Shown here in pieces: positions 1 to 9,571 of a DNA stretch of 16,755 nt. The translations under genes were made by a program, and so were the position numbers. The notes below the pieces were generated by a model. That model saw only the letters and a list, made by a program, of their open reading frames with translations, ran no database searches and was not told where the DNA came from. The stretch's first letter is position 1, and each line of letters starts with the position of its first letter. This DNA comes from Auxenochlorella pyrenoidosa (lineage: Eukaryota > Chlorophyta > Trebouxiophyceae > Chlorellales > Chlorellaceae), in assembly GCA_001430745.1 (NCBI GenBank), contig KQ482069.1, positions 283,598 through 300,352 of the forward strand, read 5' to 3'.

Positions 1-1
1 A

Positions 2-866
2 GCAGCAGGAGGCGGCGTTTGCGGGGGGCGCAGCGGCGGCGGGCGGCGCGACTACCTTCACTACTACCGCCTGCTGGGGCTGGAGGCGGCGCACGAGCGC
101 GGCCACGTGACACAGGTGCGCTCGCCGCGGCGCCGCGAGCGTGGGCAGCGTGGGCATGGACATTCTGCATTTGCAGCATTCCAAGTGTGGCAGTATGGGC
201 ATGGGCACGCTCCTGCGGGGCTGGCCGGCGCCCGCGCACACAGTGCAGCGGGACCATCTACGCTCGCTCCCTTACTCGTCCTCGACTAAGGTGCGTGGCG
301 TAGGAGCCCCGCTCCGCCACTTGTCCACACCCCTGCCCCGCCCCTGCCTTCCTCCCTGCAGGAAGACATCAAGCGAGCCTTCCGCCGAGCCGCGCTGCGC
401 TGGCACCCCGACAAGCAGGCAAGCGGGCGTGGCATGAGCAAGGGGCACGCCCAAATGCTGCACTTTTGGTTGGCCAGAATGTTGGAGGCATGCGCAGTGG
501 CGTGCTCGCTTGCTGCCGCCATGTCCGAGCCCTGGGGCAGGCAGGCAGGCAGGCAGGCAGCAACGGAGGGAGCAGTGGCCAGGTGGCAGGCAGCCGCCGT
601 CGGCACCCCGCTCGCCGTCCCTGCTGGCCTGGGTGCCCGCCCTCCATGCCGCGCTTTGCCCCTGCAACACACACACACCCCGCCTTACCCCACACTCCTT
701 CCCCCCACCCCCAACCCCCCCCCGGGCTGCGCCGCAGGAGGTGGCGGACGAGCAGGGGCGGCGCACGGCGCGCGAGCGCTTCCAGCAGGTGCGCACCGCG
801 TACGAGGTGCTGCGCGACCCGGACAGGCGGCGCGCGTACGACCGCGGCGAGACGGTGGAGATGTGA
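2..866 (+). CDS. J-domain (DnaJ/Hsp40-type) co-chaperone, 3' end of gene
   Basis: Three exons join in frame: 2-115, 362-418 and 738-866 (stop TGA 864-866). The product carries a J domain at its extreme C-terminus. Helix I is DYLHYYRLLGL. Helix II and the loop are EDIKRAFRRAALRWHPDK with the diagnostic HPD tripeptide. Helices III and IV are FQQVRTAYEVLRDPDRRRAYD, followed by only RGETVEM. J domains stimulate the ATPase of Hsp70, so this is a co-chaperone; the client or compartment cannot be read here. The first exon runs in from the left edge, so the N-terminal part is missing. Intron 1 (116-361) is GT-AG. Intron 2 (419-737) has a GC donor, CAG|GCAAGC, and phase is preserved across both. Most DnaJ proteins carry the J domain near the N-terminus; a C-terminal one suggests a DNAJC-type protein. 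The J domain is certain and the exon ends are very likely. Confidence 0.92.
538..560. repeat. (CAGG)n microsatellite in J-protein intron 2
   Basis: About five and a half copies of the tetranucleotide CAGG lie inside the second intron of the J-domain gene. The same intron further on contains a short CA run (about 668-678) and a C-rich tract before the acceptor at 736-737. Confidence 0.9.
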
Positions 867-905
867 CCCCTGGGGGGATGTGACCCCTGGGGAGATGTGA
901 CCCCC
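860..905. repeat. 17-bp tandem repeat overlapping the J-protein stop codon
   Basis: The unit GATGTGACCCCTGGGG starts at 860, 877 and 894, giving 2.7 copies with a 17-base period. The first copy contains the stop codon of the J-domain gene (TGA 864-866), so the last two codons and the stop are part of the repeat. Confidence 0.9.
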
Positions 906-1223
906 AATTGTGGCTGCCACCCTGGCGGTGCACCCGACATGTCCACACCACATTGTGGCCGCACCTGGCTGGGCCTGGCCGCCCGTTGAACATCAAGGCG
1001 CCTGCCAGACGCGCCAGCGGCGGCCCCCGCGCATTGAGGCGACACCTGACGCACCCAGCGTTGCATCCTTGGCCGCAGTGAGCAGACAGCTTGCCGCCGC
1101 TCCAGCGCCGCCCTGCCTTCCTGTTGACTACCTGCCTCAGTCGAACGTGCCTGCCTGCCACGCCCCTTGACACTTGACGGCTGCCTGGAAGCACCAGCAG
1201 CCTGATACTGTGCTGCCTCGCAC

Positions 1224-1228
1224 TGTAA
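1224..1228 (+). terminator. TGTAA polyadenylation signal for the J-protein gene
   Basis: TGTAA is the usual chlorophyte nuclear poly(A) signal. This plus-strand copy lies about 360 bases after the stop of the J-domain gene and is the first one downstream. It makes 867 to about 1245 the likely 3' UTR. No gene is visible in that stretch. Confidence 0.6.
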
Positions 1229-1455
1229 GCTGCATTACCGCCTGCATCAGTGCGAGCCAAGGCAGGGGCAAAACGGATGGAAACAAACAACCGGTGCCGT
1301 TCTCATTGGATCTGGGGTCAATTGGCAGGCACGCCACCAGGACTCAGGCCCAGCAGCATTGTGAAGTACTGACTCGACTGCAGGCCGATCAGGCTGTTTG
1401 CTCGCCTCTCCATCCCTCAATGTGGCCGCGAGTTTGGGGCCAACACTTTTATGCT

Positions 1456-1460
1456 TTACA
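1456..1460 (-). terminator. TGTAA polyadenylation signal for gene A
   Basis: Minus-strand TGTAA (plus TTACA) lies about 310 bases past the stop of gene A, implying a 3' UTR of roughly 1771 down to 1440. It faces the signal of the J-domain gene, as expected for a convergent gene pair with about 230 bases between the two ends. Confidence 0.55.
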
Positions 1461-1771
1461 ACCAGGAGGGCAACGTAAGCAAGGCAAACAAGTCTACAGT
1501 CAGCAGTGGAGGAACTGCGCTCCCCGCACCAGCCCTCATTTGCACTGTGTGGACCGCAGGTTGGTTGGGGGTCCACTGCCTGGCTGGCTGCCACGACGCG
1601 CACCGCCAGCGCCTTTGCGCTGCGAGTGCCTGTCGACAGATGGGTGTGCATGCCTGGAGGTGCGGCACTCCCATGCGGCCCAGGAGAGGCCCTCAGCATC
1701 GGGCAGCGCTGCCGGCTGCTTGCCGCGATGCGCTTGGGATCTTTTCAAGTGCTCAGTATTGCTGCCCCTTG

Positions 1772-4700
1772 CTAGACCGCGTAGGCCTGCAGGCCCAGCG
1801 GCGGGTTGGCTGCCTGGCTGGCCGCCACAGCCTGCGCAACCAGCTCCTCGGCGCTGTCGCTGCCAGAGTTCAGGAAGGCATGTATGCCTGGGATGCGGGA
1901 CTGCCAGTCGACCAGGGAGAGGCCTTCAGCCTCAAACAGCGCCACCAGCTGCTCATGGCGCTGCGTGCGCTCCTGGCTCGCCTGGTATGCTGCACGCTCA
2001 GCGGCCAGAGCTGCAGGGTGGCAGCCAGGGAGAGCAGGGCAGATGGGAAGGGATTCGAATGCGTGCTTGCGGCCCCTCCAGCCTGTTGTGCTGGTCTGCG
2101 GACCTCAAGGGCACGCGCAGGGTGCCACCACAGTGCCCTGCAAGGGGTTTCAATGCCAGTCCAGGGTATCGCCATGCACTGCTCACCTTCCTCCATGCTG
2201 CCGATGGCGTGGTGGATAAAGGCAAATGCGGTGCGGGAAATGTCAAGCTGGGGTGGAATATCAATGCCCTCTGCCGCCCGGGCGGCAACCAGAGCCTCGC
2301 GCCTCGCGACGCGCTCCGCCTCCTGCTGGCCCTCCTGCCGCGCTGCTGCCATCGCCTCAGCCTCGCTGGCCTCGCCACGCACGAAAGCCTCGACTTCTTC
2401 CAGCCAGTCCTCTGCCTGCAGTTCCTCAGCCGCGAGCAGCTGCACAATGCGGTCGCAGCGGGCCCGGCGCTCTTCCTCTCGCAGCCGCACCTCCCTGGCA
2501 GCAGCCACAAGCTGCTCCACACTGCCTTCGCCGCGCTGCAAGAACCTGTCCAGATGGGCAGGCGGTAGAATTCGCTGAACTGGTGCAGCCCCTCGGCCTC
2601 CAGGGCTGCCCGCACAGCAGCGTCGCGCTGCTCCTGGACCTGCTCCCGCTGGCAAAGCGCACGCGCCGCAGCAAGCACTGCGCAGAAGCCGGGCAGCAGG
2701 GGCAGCAGCTTGGAGCGGGACGGCAGGCGAGGGATAGCAAACTGGGGGGTGCAGGGTGGGTGGCAGCATGCCGTTCCTCCTCACCTGACTTTTGCTGGTC
2801 ACCCAAATACCCCATACCCCCCTGCCTGCATCCTCGCTCCCTTCTCCCGTGTCGATATAGCTGGTGAGGCCGGGCAGAAGATCCTCATAGCACGCCGCAT
2901 GTGGAGGAGCAGGAGGCAAATCCAGCTGATGATGCAACGAAGGAAACATCGTGCTGCAAGCGAAGCCCGGGCACGCAGCCTGAGCCAATGCGCGGTACGG
3001 CGACTGCAAGAAGAACACAAGTGAGTGTGTGACAAACCCACGCGCCCAGCCGCACACCATCATTCATCAACCCAGAACCCACCCGGCCGGTCGCCAGCTG
3101 CATACTGCCTGGGCAGGTAGGCCTGCAGCCCCTCCTCTGTGAGCAGCTGCACGATGCGGGCGCGCCGAGCCTCACGCGCCTCTGCCTCTGCCTTGGCCCG
3201 CTTGATGGCCGCCACCGCCTGCGCCAGGGTCTGCTGGCCTGCCCTGCCAATAATGGAAGCCTCGGCGATGCTGCCAAACATCCGGTTGCTCAGGCCCTCC
3301 TCCTGCAGCCTGCGGTGGCACGGGATCGAGTGCAAACAAGCAGTATAGTGGTGCATGTGCAGCTGTTGGCTGGGCAGCCATGCCTGCCTGGCACCATGCC
3401 GAAGCAGCGCCATTGCCTTGTCAGGGCGTGTCTGGAGCAAACACTGCCTTCCAGCCCTGAGCCAACCCCTCTCTGATTGGCCATCTCTGGCCTAGTACTC
3501 CGGATCTGGCAGCCCCTTTCCCTTACTCCTTGGCCACCTCACTTATTGAGCAGGTCGGTGCGGCGCTTCTGCCTGCCCTCTGCCTCCTCCTTCTCCTGCT
3601 TAAGGCTGTCCACAATGGCTGCGACATTGCCCTCGCCGCGCTGCAGGGATGGGAGGAGAGGGGCGCTCAGAAAGGGGCTGCGCAGGCTGCCCTTGTATTT
3701 GCTGCAAGCTGTCGCATCGGCGGTATCCGCGGCAGAGGGCGCATCGGCAGCAAATGGTGCGAGTAATGTGGCATCAGCCATCGCACAATCTGCCTCTGCG
3801 GTCAAAGCCAAAGCTATACCACCGCAGCCCAGGCACGCAAGCTTGCCACGATATATAGCCTGATCTGGCAAAGAGCCGTGCAGCTGTGCTGGTACGCCCT
3901 GGGGCCCTCCAAGCCCGCCCTTGCCAGAGCCTTGGCCGCTTCTCTCCTGCTGGAGAGTGGCGGGGAGTCAGTGAAAGGGCAACAATCTCAAGCCGTCTGC
4001 CATGCCCAGAGGGCAGATTGCAAGGCAGTCGGCGCCCTGCCATCCTCTCCCTGGCCCTTGCTCTTGCGCCAGCCCCTGCCAACCATCATCCCCGCTTCCA
4101 CACCCAACCCCTGCCCCTCACTCGCGATGCGCGGCCTTGCGCTGCTGCGCCTGCCTGGCCCGGGCGCTCCTCTCTTGCGCTGCTGCCCGCTGCTCCTCCA
4201 GCACTGCGATGTGGCCCCACTTGTGGTGCGCGATGGCCAGCACATCCAGCTTGGAGAACCTGCGGGGAGCGCGGGGTTGTGTGGGAGAGGCAGGCATGAC
4301 AGGGGTGCCTGCTCGTCTCCTCAAGCCTGCTCCCCTCATTAGCCGACATGCTCCCTGCACTGGCACCCCAACTTCAGGGCGAGACCACTACTGTGCACCA
4401 GGCACGAAACTTGCAACTACAACGGCGGGAGCAAACGAAGTGGAAAAGCCATGCACGCTGATGCTGGCCAGCGCATTGGGCCCAGCAGCCAGGCACCCCT
4501 CCCCGCCCCTCACATGCGATGCTGCTGGCCCTGCCGTCCCTGCAGAACGACACAAAGGAAGTCGGGGAGGGGAAGCCGGTCAGGGGCCGGCAAACATGAC
4601 ATGCAGGGGAGTCACACTTGCGCGGTTCAGCCGCCCTTCCGTCCTGCCCTCAGGTCACCCCATGTCCCGCGGCCTTCAAACTGCACGCCCCCAGCCCGGC

Positions 4701-6124
4701 CCTCGCGCCGCCGCCAGCACCCGTCTGCAGGTCCTTGCTGGTCACCAGGTACTTTCTCTCCGCCGTGGTGTTGGTGATAAGCTGAGAGCGGGTGGGGTGG
4801 GCCCGAATGGCGCGCCGCACCAAGCTCAGCGCTGTGGGCGGGGGAGGGGTGTGGAGATAAGTGTGTGTGGGGGGGGCTGGGTGGGGTAGGGTGGGGGGCG
4901 CGAGCAGCAGGGGCGGCCCCTCGGCCGTCGCGTTTGTGTGCGTGGGGGGGTGGGGGGTGGGGGTTGAAACGGCACATACAAATGCCGCATGCCACACACA
5001 CATGTCTGTTGCCTGCTGGTAGCGCGACTGCAATGGAGCAGTGCAATGTGTAGGATGCACCATCCAGGCCAGCAGTCAAGGCCTTGGCTTGCCAGGAACT
5101 GGGTCAAGTGGAGCAGGCCATCAGGAGCATCAGGCAGAGGCCAGCACAAAGTCAGATGGGAACAACACTGGTGGGAACAAATGCACAGGATCGCGTGCCG
5201 GCGCATTCTGCCATGCATGGGAAATAACCAGCAGTCAGGGGGCTGCCAATTGGCCTTGCAAGAGGCAGCCGACCGTCAGAGTTGCTGCCTAGCAGGCGCG
5301 CGGGCCAGCACCCACCCGCGTCGCGCGCCACCAGGGTGATGCTGCGCAGGCCGTCAGGCTGCAGAAGGGCGTCTGCAGGGAGGGGCCATAAGAAAGACCA
5401 CTTGCGTTGGACAAGCCGCAAGATGAGAGTATTGGAGGGCCGCATAGCGTTGGCCAAGGATGCACAAAGCCTGGAAAGTGTGCCTTCGGCCAGCACCCAC
5501 CACCCTGCAGCAGCGCCCGGCCCAGCAGCCCTGAACATGCAACCACCGCCACTTGCCAATGAGAGCGGGGCAGGCAGAGAGCAGGGACAGCATGTCGGAG
5601 CGGGAGCGCGGCTCTGCAGGAGGCGGCGGCACAAAGGGTGCCGCCATGCGCGCCCGTCGCCGTGCCGGCACATCACGCTCCTCCTCCTCCCCCTCCCTGC
5701 TCCCCTCCTCTGATTCTGAGCCGCTGTTGTCTTCCTCCTCCTCCTCTGCAGCCGACACTGCTGGCGTGCGCTTGGCGGGCCTCTTCCGAGGCACTGGCCG
5801 CTCTGCCTCAGGCTCCTCCTCCTCATCCTGCCAGCGCCGCTTCTGCCGTCGTGCAGCCCACCGCCTGCCTGGCACTGCAGCCTCCTCCTCCTCCGACTCC
5901 ACCTCTTCGTCTGACTCCTCCTGCATCATCTCCACCTCCTGCAGGGTTTCATGGCAGCAGCTGGGCCTTAGGTCACGGCTCCTCCTGCAGAGTCCAGAGC
6001 ACCACTGCAGGAAAAGTGCACTGCACGAAAACGCAACATGCACGGCGCTCACCGCCGCCTCCTTCTCGCTGGCAAAGGTGCCAAAGCGCTGCGGCGCCTT
6101 GTGCTGGCGCTGCGGCCGCATCAT
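1772..6124 (-). CDS. gene A: XPA-like domain plus ~45-residue helical repeat protein (12 exons, one frame break)
   Basis: Exons (5'>3', minus strand): 6124-6053, 5938-5557, 5372-5316, 4831-4659, 4539-4514, 4259-4122, 3949-3847, 3640-3543, 3309-3109, 2953-2826, 2677-2187, 2010-1772; about 702 residues. Phases agree at every junction except for one base inside exon 11. Residues 25-110 are strongly acidic with basic NLS-like patches (RKRPAKR). Residues 188-206, LITNTTAERKYLVTSKDLQ, and 238-252, FSKLDVLAIAHHKWG, followed by a charged helix, resemble the XPA C-terminal domain (LITKTEAKQEYLL..DL, then LEVWG and a basic helix). No XPA zinc finger is seen. From about residue 283 on, a repeat recurs: R..L...L..EGL, 15-20 residues, then G.GS.E..VA.A. 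A nuclear, nucleic-acid-related role is inference. The start is the MM at 6124; an in-frame start at 6196 is possible. The donor of exon 4 is the least certain. Confidence 0.78.
2187..2677 (-). pseudogene. frame break in gene A exon 11
   Basis: This exon begins in the frame reading VLAAARALCQ...AEGLHQFSEFYRLP and must continue one frame over as HLDRFLQRGEGSVEQLV. The change falls at about 2554-2558. The exon is 491 bases, while its paralogue in gene B (7340-7843, 504 bases) is open throughout in one frame and aligns with one base missing from A. No intron of usable size explains it. Gene A is either damaged here or the assembly has a one-base error. The rest of the gene is open and shows no other lesion, which favours a recent event or an error. 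Confidence 0.7.
4514..4539 (-). other. 26-nt microexon of gene A
   Basis: Acceptor TTCTGCAG and donor CAT|GTGAGG bracket a 26-base exon encoding GRQGQQHR plus two bases. Joining it to the next exon gives HRMFSKLDVLAIA in the correct frame, which it would not be without this exon. It falls in the linker between the two halves of the XPA-like domain. The match with the following exon is phase-perfect; the donor of the preceding exon is less sure. Confidence 0.55.
4836..4964 (+). other. G-run cluster in gene A intron 3
   Basis: Two blocks of runs of three to seven or more G (about 4836-4907 and 4943-4964) lie on the plus strand. On the sense strand of gene A they are C-runs and act as the pyrimidine tract just upstream of the acceptor at 4832-4833. 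The plus strand could form G-quadruplexes. The intron (4832-5315, 484 bases) holds nothing else recognisable. Confidence 0.7.
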
Positions 6125-6926
6125 GTTGAGCGGGGCAGTTGATGGTAGACAAAGGGGAGGCTCCAAGGGTCTGCAGCAGGGCAGGCGGTCGAACAAGCGC
6201 TACAGCGCTGTAAGAGGCGCCGTCGGCGACATGAGTGGGAGGCCAAGAAGGTAGACGGCAGGCCGCTTCTTGCCATCACGCCTCCTTGACCGCCCTTCAG
6301 GAGCCCAAGCCAAGGTGACAAGGCTCCCAGACAGCCCAGCCGGCGGAGCGGCTCTCGCGCCTTGCTCACTGGCGCTCCAACCCCTGGGGCGCGCCCCAGC
6401 CCTGTCGAGACGTGGAACTGCGACTCAACAAAGAGGTCGGGCGCCAAGAGCTGCAACAAGCATCGGCGGCAGGGTAGCGCACGCGGCACGCCAGCGGGCT
6501 CCCTTCACCTGCTTGCCAGAAGACAGCCCCCACCTTTTGTCCTGCTCCTCTCTGCACCGCACTTTCCAATCTCAGCACCTTGATGCTACCACGCAAATCA
6601 AGCTAAAGAAGCCGGGCAAAATGTATCGTTAGGCGGCCTGGTACCCCTGCGGCTATGTCAACACTTGATGGAAGCAACTATCAGGAAGCGCTTGCAGCCC
6701 TACCGCCTGTGCTGCCTGGCACTGTGGATTGCATGTCTGCTGGCACCGGCATCAGTCACAGCAGGATGGGCAGGTACAGGGCAGCACCCACCAGGGGCTG
6801 GAGATTCTCTCCTCAGCCTGCGTGAGAAGACCGTAAGAAGGATACGGGAAAGGGAAATGCACACAAGGGAACATGCTCAACTGACCCAGTGATGGCAAAA
6901 GGACTGTCGTCCAGCCCAGGCCCCAG
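6125..6926. other. intergenic stretch between genes B and A
   Basis: This stretch should hold the 3' UTR of gene B and the promoter and 5' UTR of gene A, both on the minus strand. I found no minus-strand TGTAA for gene B here. The frame of gene A stays open upstream to 6196, giving an alternative start. Apart from one short plus-strand ORF at 6665-6892, no gene is apparent. Confidence 0.5.
6665..6892 (+). CDS. possible small secreted peptide (weak)
   Basis: A 75-codon ORF starts MMEATIRKRLQPYRLCCLA, followed by a hydrophobic stretch (LALWIACLLAPASVTA) that looks like a signal peptide with a plausible cleavage after SVTA. The remainder is charged (KTVRRIREREMHTREH). It lies antisense to the expected 3' UTR of gene B. 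I recognise no family, and open frames of this length are common by chance in GC-rich DNA. The only real support is the signal-like N-terminus. Confidence 0.2.
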   Translation: MMEATIRKRLQPYRLCCLALWIACLLAPASVTAGWAGTGQHPPGAGDSLLSLREKTVRRIREREMHTREHAQLTQ

Positions 6927-9571
6927 CTACACCGGGTATGGCTGCAGGCCCGGCAGGGGACAGGCTGCCTGGCTGGCCGCCACGGCCTGCGCCACGAGCG
7001 CCTCTGCGCTGCCGCTGCTGTGGGTCATAAAAGCGTCCATGCCTGGGATGTGGGACTGCCAGGCGGCCAAGGAGAGGCCCTCAGCCTGCAGCAGCGCCGC
7101 CAGCTCCGCGCGGCGCTGTTCTTGCGCCTTGAGATTCTGGTGGGCTTTGCGCACAGCGGCCACAGCTGCAGGGGGACCAGGCCGCCAGGGAAGGATGGGC
7201 CTTGAGGGCCGCTGTTGGCCGCTTAAGATGCGTCAAGCCTACTGCACTGGTCAGCGGCGCTCGAGCGCACACGCAGGGCGCACTGCAGAGGGTTCTGGCG
7301 CCAGGTCCACGCCACTCCCTGCCGCCCCGCGGTGCTCACCTTCCTCCTGGCTGCCGCTGGCGTGGTCTATGAAGGCACGCGCGCTGGGGAAGAGGCGGTG
7401 ATAATCGAGGCGGCGGCACTCAAACTGGATGCCCTCTGCCGCCAGGGCAGCAGCCAGGGCCCCGCGCCGCGCCGCGCAAGCTGCGGCCTCCTGGGCCCTC
7501 AGCCGCACCGCCGCCAGAGCCTGCGCCTCGCTGATCCAGCCCCCGATGAAAGCAAACTCCTCGTGCGACGACCGCACCCCCTGCAGCCCCTCTGCCGCCA
7601 GCAGCTCCCGGATGCGGTCGAAGCGGGCCTGCTGCCCCTCTTCCCGCTGCCTCAGCTGCCGGGCATCTGCCACCAGCTCTGCCACGCTGCCCTCACCGTG
7701 CTCCCCAAACCGGCGCACGCCTGGCAGGAGGTCGCTGTACAGATACTCCTGCAACCCTTCGGCCTCAAAGGCTGCCTCCACAGCGGCGTCGCGTTGCTTC
7801 TCAGCCTGCCTCAGCTCGTGCAGCGCACGTGCTGCGGCAAGCACTGCACGGTGGTGGGGCCGCACGGGGAGCAGGAGTTGACTGCCGGTGCAAAACTTTA
7901 AGGATGAGCTGCGGCAGGAGGCCACCATTCCGCTGCACCCTGCACCTGATGTTGCCCCCTCGCCTCCTGTTCGTATACCCAGCCCACGCCCTGGCTCCCT
8001 TGCCTGCAAGCTCGCCGCCTGCCCCATCGCAAACATAGCTGGTGAGGTCGCTGTCATAGCTGTAGGCTGCACATGGATAGGGAGGGCGAGGCTGCACGTC
8101 AATGCTGGTAAGCATCGTGCACTGAACATCGGGCTGCAAGCAAGGCCAGGCAAACACCACTGCAGTGCCAGGCAACCACAGGAAGAGCAAGTGTGCAGTG
8201 TGTGAACCAAGGCATGCGTTCAATCGCGCACCAGCCACACGACCTCCAAGCATCTACTTCACCCAAGAACCGACCTGCCAGGCGTGCATAGGCGCCGCGT
8301 GTCGCTGCCGCTGGTGCTGCCTCTGCTGCTCGTGCAGCCGCTCCAGCAGGCCTGCCATCGCGGTCAGGAGGTGCATGCCGCGATCGCCCCGCACCGCCTC
8401 GACACGGAAGAAGGGCCCCAAGCCCCAAGCAACATTCAGCAGCAGCAGTTCCCGCCAGCAGGCCACAATGCTGCGATCTTGCGCTGCCGCGCCTGCGTCT
8501 GGCGCTGTCAAGCAACTGGCTGGCAGTCCCCGTTCTGCCAGGCAGCACATGAAGTCCAGCAGGCAGGCCGCCAGCTGCCTGCCACGCTGGTTGGCGGGGG
8601 CAGCTGCAGCCAGCGCTGCCAGCGCCGCCTCGCCGTGCCCTTCGGTGCGGAACAGCACGTTCAGCGATTCTACCAGGCGCGCCCAATCTTCTGGGTTGAA
8701 GGAAGCATTGCCTGCACAGGGAGGCGGGGGTGCAGAGGCAGCCCAGCGCTAAGGCGCTTGTACCTCAGCTCAGCCCAGCCCCAAAAGGAATGAAAGACAG
8801 AGCACAGGCTTGCGCCCGGGACTGAGACAAGTGGCATCTCCACACGCAGCATAAGCCGAGATCCTCACCAGGCATGGCCAGCCGGCCAGCAGCATGGAGC
8901 ACTACAGACAGAATATGGCTGGCAGGTGCGCCTCCGCTGCTGCCTCTGCACCGCCGCCCTGTTTGCTGCTCACTCCTCGATAGACACAAACGACTGTACA
9001 GGCTGCGTCAAGGAGCCCCCCGTGGGTGACGGGATCAGCCAGTGGAAGCAGCTCAGGCGCAGCCGAGAGCACGGCAGCGGGCCAGGCCAGCAGGCCAGCC
9101 CACTGCATGCTGCCCATGCCAGCTGCCTCGGATGGGTGCCGCTCCAGATGCTCCGCCAGCCCCAGTGCGGACGAGGCGATGCGGCACAGGCTGATGAGCG
9201 CGACCTCAGCGATGGGCCCGCTGAAGGCCACCAGCCGGCGGCCGACCGCAGACAGGGTGTCTCCTCCCACTGCCGCAAGCTGCCTATGGGGGGAGGAAAG
9301 AGCACAAAGGACCAGTCTGGATCATGACCTGTGCATGCACCAAAGCCAGATGCAGGGCTGGCGGTATACAGCACTTATGGTGCCGCTGCGCACCTAAGCA
9401 GCGCCGCAGATTCAGCAGCCGCCGCGGCGTCCCCGCCATGAGCAAGTCGTGTGTACAGGTCGCCCACGTGCACCCTGATGGCCTCGGCCGACCGCACAAA
9501 GGTGGTGTCGCGCGTGCGTCGCCCGGCAGACCTGGCAGACTAGCGGTCAGCGCTTCCAAGTGCCGCTGCAT
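6927..9571 (-). CDS. gene B: helical N-terminus fused to the gene A repeat module
   Basis: Supported exons (minus strand): about 9539-9394, 9283 to about 8974, about 8918-8869, 8711-8275, 8133-8004, 7843-7340, 7165-6927 (stop TAG). The last three parallel exons 10-12 of gene A in order, splice position and phase. Last exons are both 239 bases and end alike: EGLSL..WQS.IPG..AF, then LVAQAVAASQAA. These encode about four copies of the repeat R..L...L.AEGL...G.GS.E..VA. Upstream residues are helical and unlike gene A (for example RLVAFSGPIAEVALISLCRI and NPEDWARLVESLNVLF) with no XPA-like domain; I do not recognise them. Two 5' junctions are unresolved: an ATG at 9571 is out of frame with the rest of its exon, and the frames either side of about 8974-8918 do not agree. 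The product would be about 600 residues. Function is unknown. Confidence 0.7.
8275..8711 (-). other. gene B exon 4, N-terminal helical domain
   Basis: The acceptor CCTGTGCAG and donor TGGCAG|GTCGGT define a 437-base exon. A G from the previous exon (CCTG|GTGAGG at 8869) completes the first codon, giving RLAMPGNASFNPEDWARLV. The exon encodes about 145 residues of mostly helical sequence ending in a Gln/His/Arg-rich stretch. Phase is 0 at its 3' end and matches the next exon at 8133. This is the best-supported part of the unrelated half of gene B. Confidence 0.65.

Noticed and set aside
2041..2066. TTCGAAT-type motif resembling a tRNA T-arm
   Set aside because: No matching acceptor, D-arm or anticodon arm was found around it; it lies in an intron of gene A.
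1174..2578. Long plus-strand ORFs (464 and 375 codons) over the 3' part of gene A
   Set aside because: They are antisense shadows of exons whose minus-strand translation matches gene B and the repeat consensus.
5553..6254. Plus-strand Ser-rich ORF
   Set aside because: It is the antisense of the acidic, NLS-bearing exon 2 of gene A; Ser runs arise from reading GAG/GAA-rich DNA backwards.
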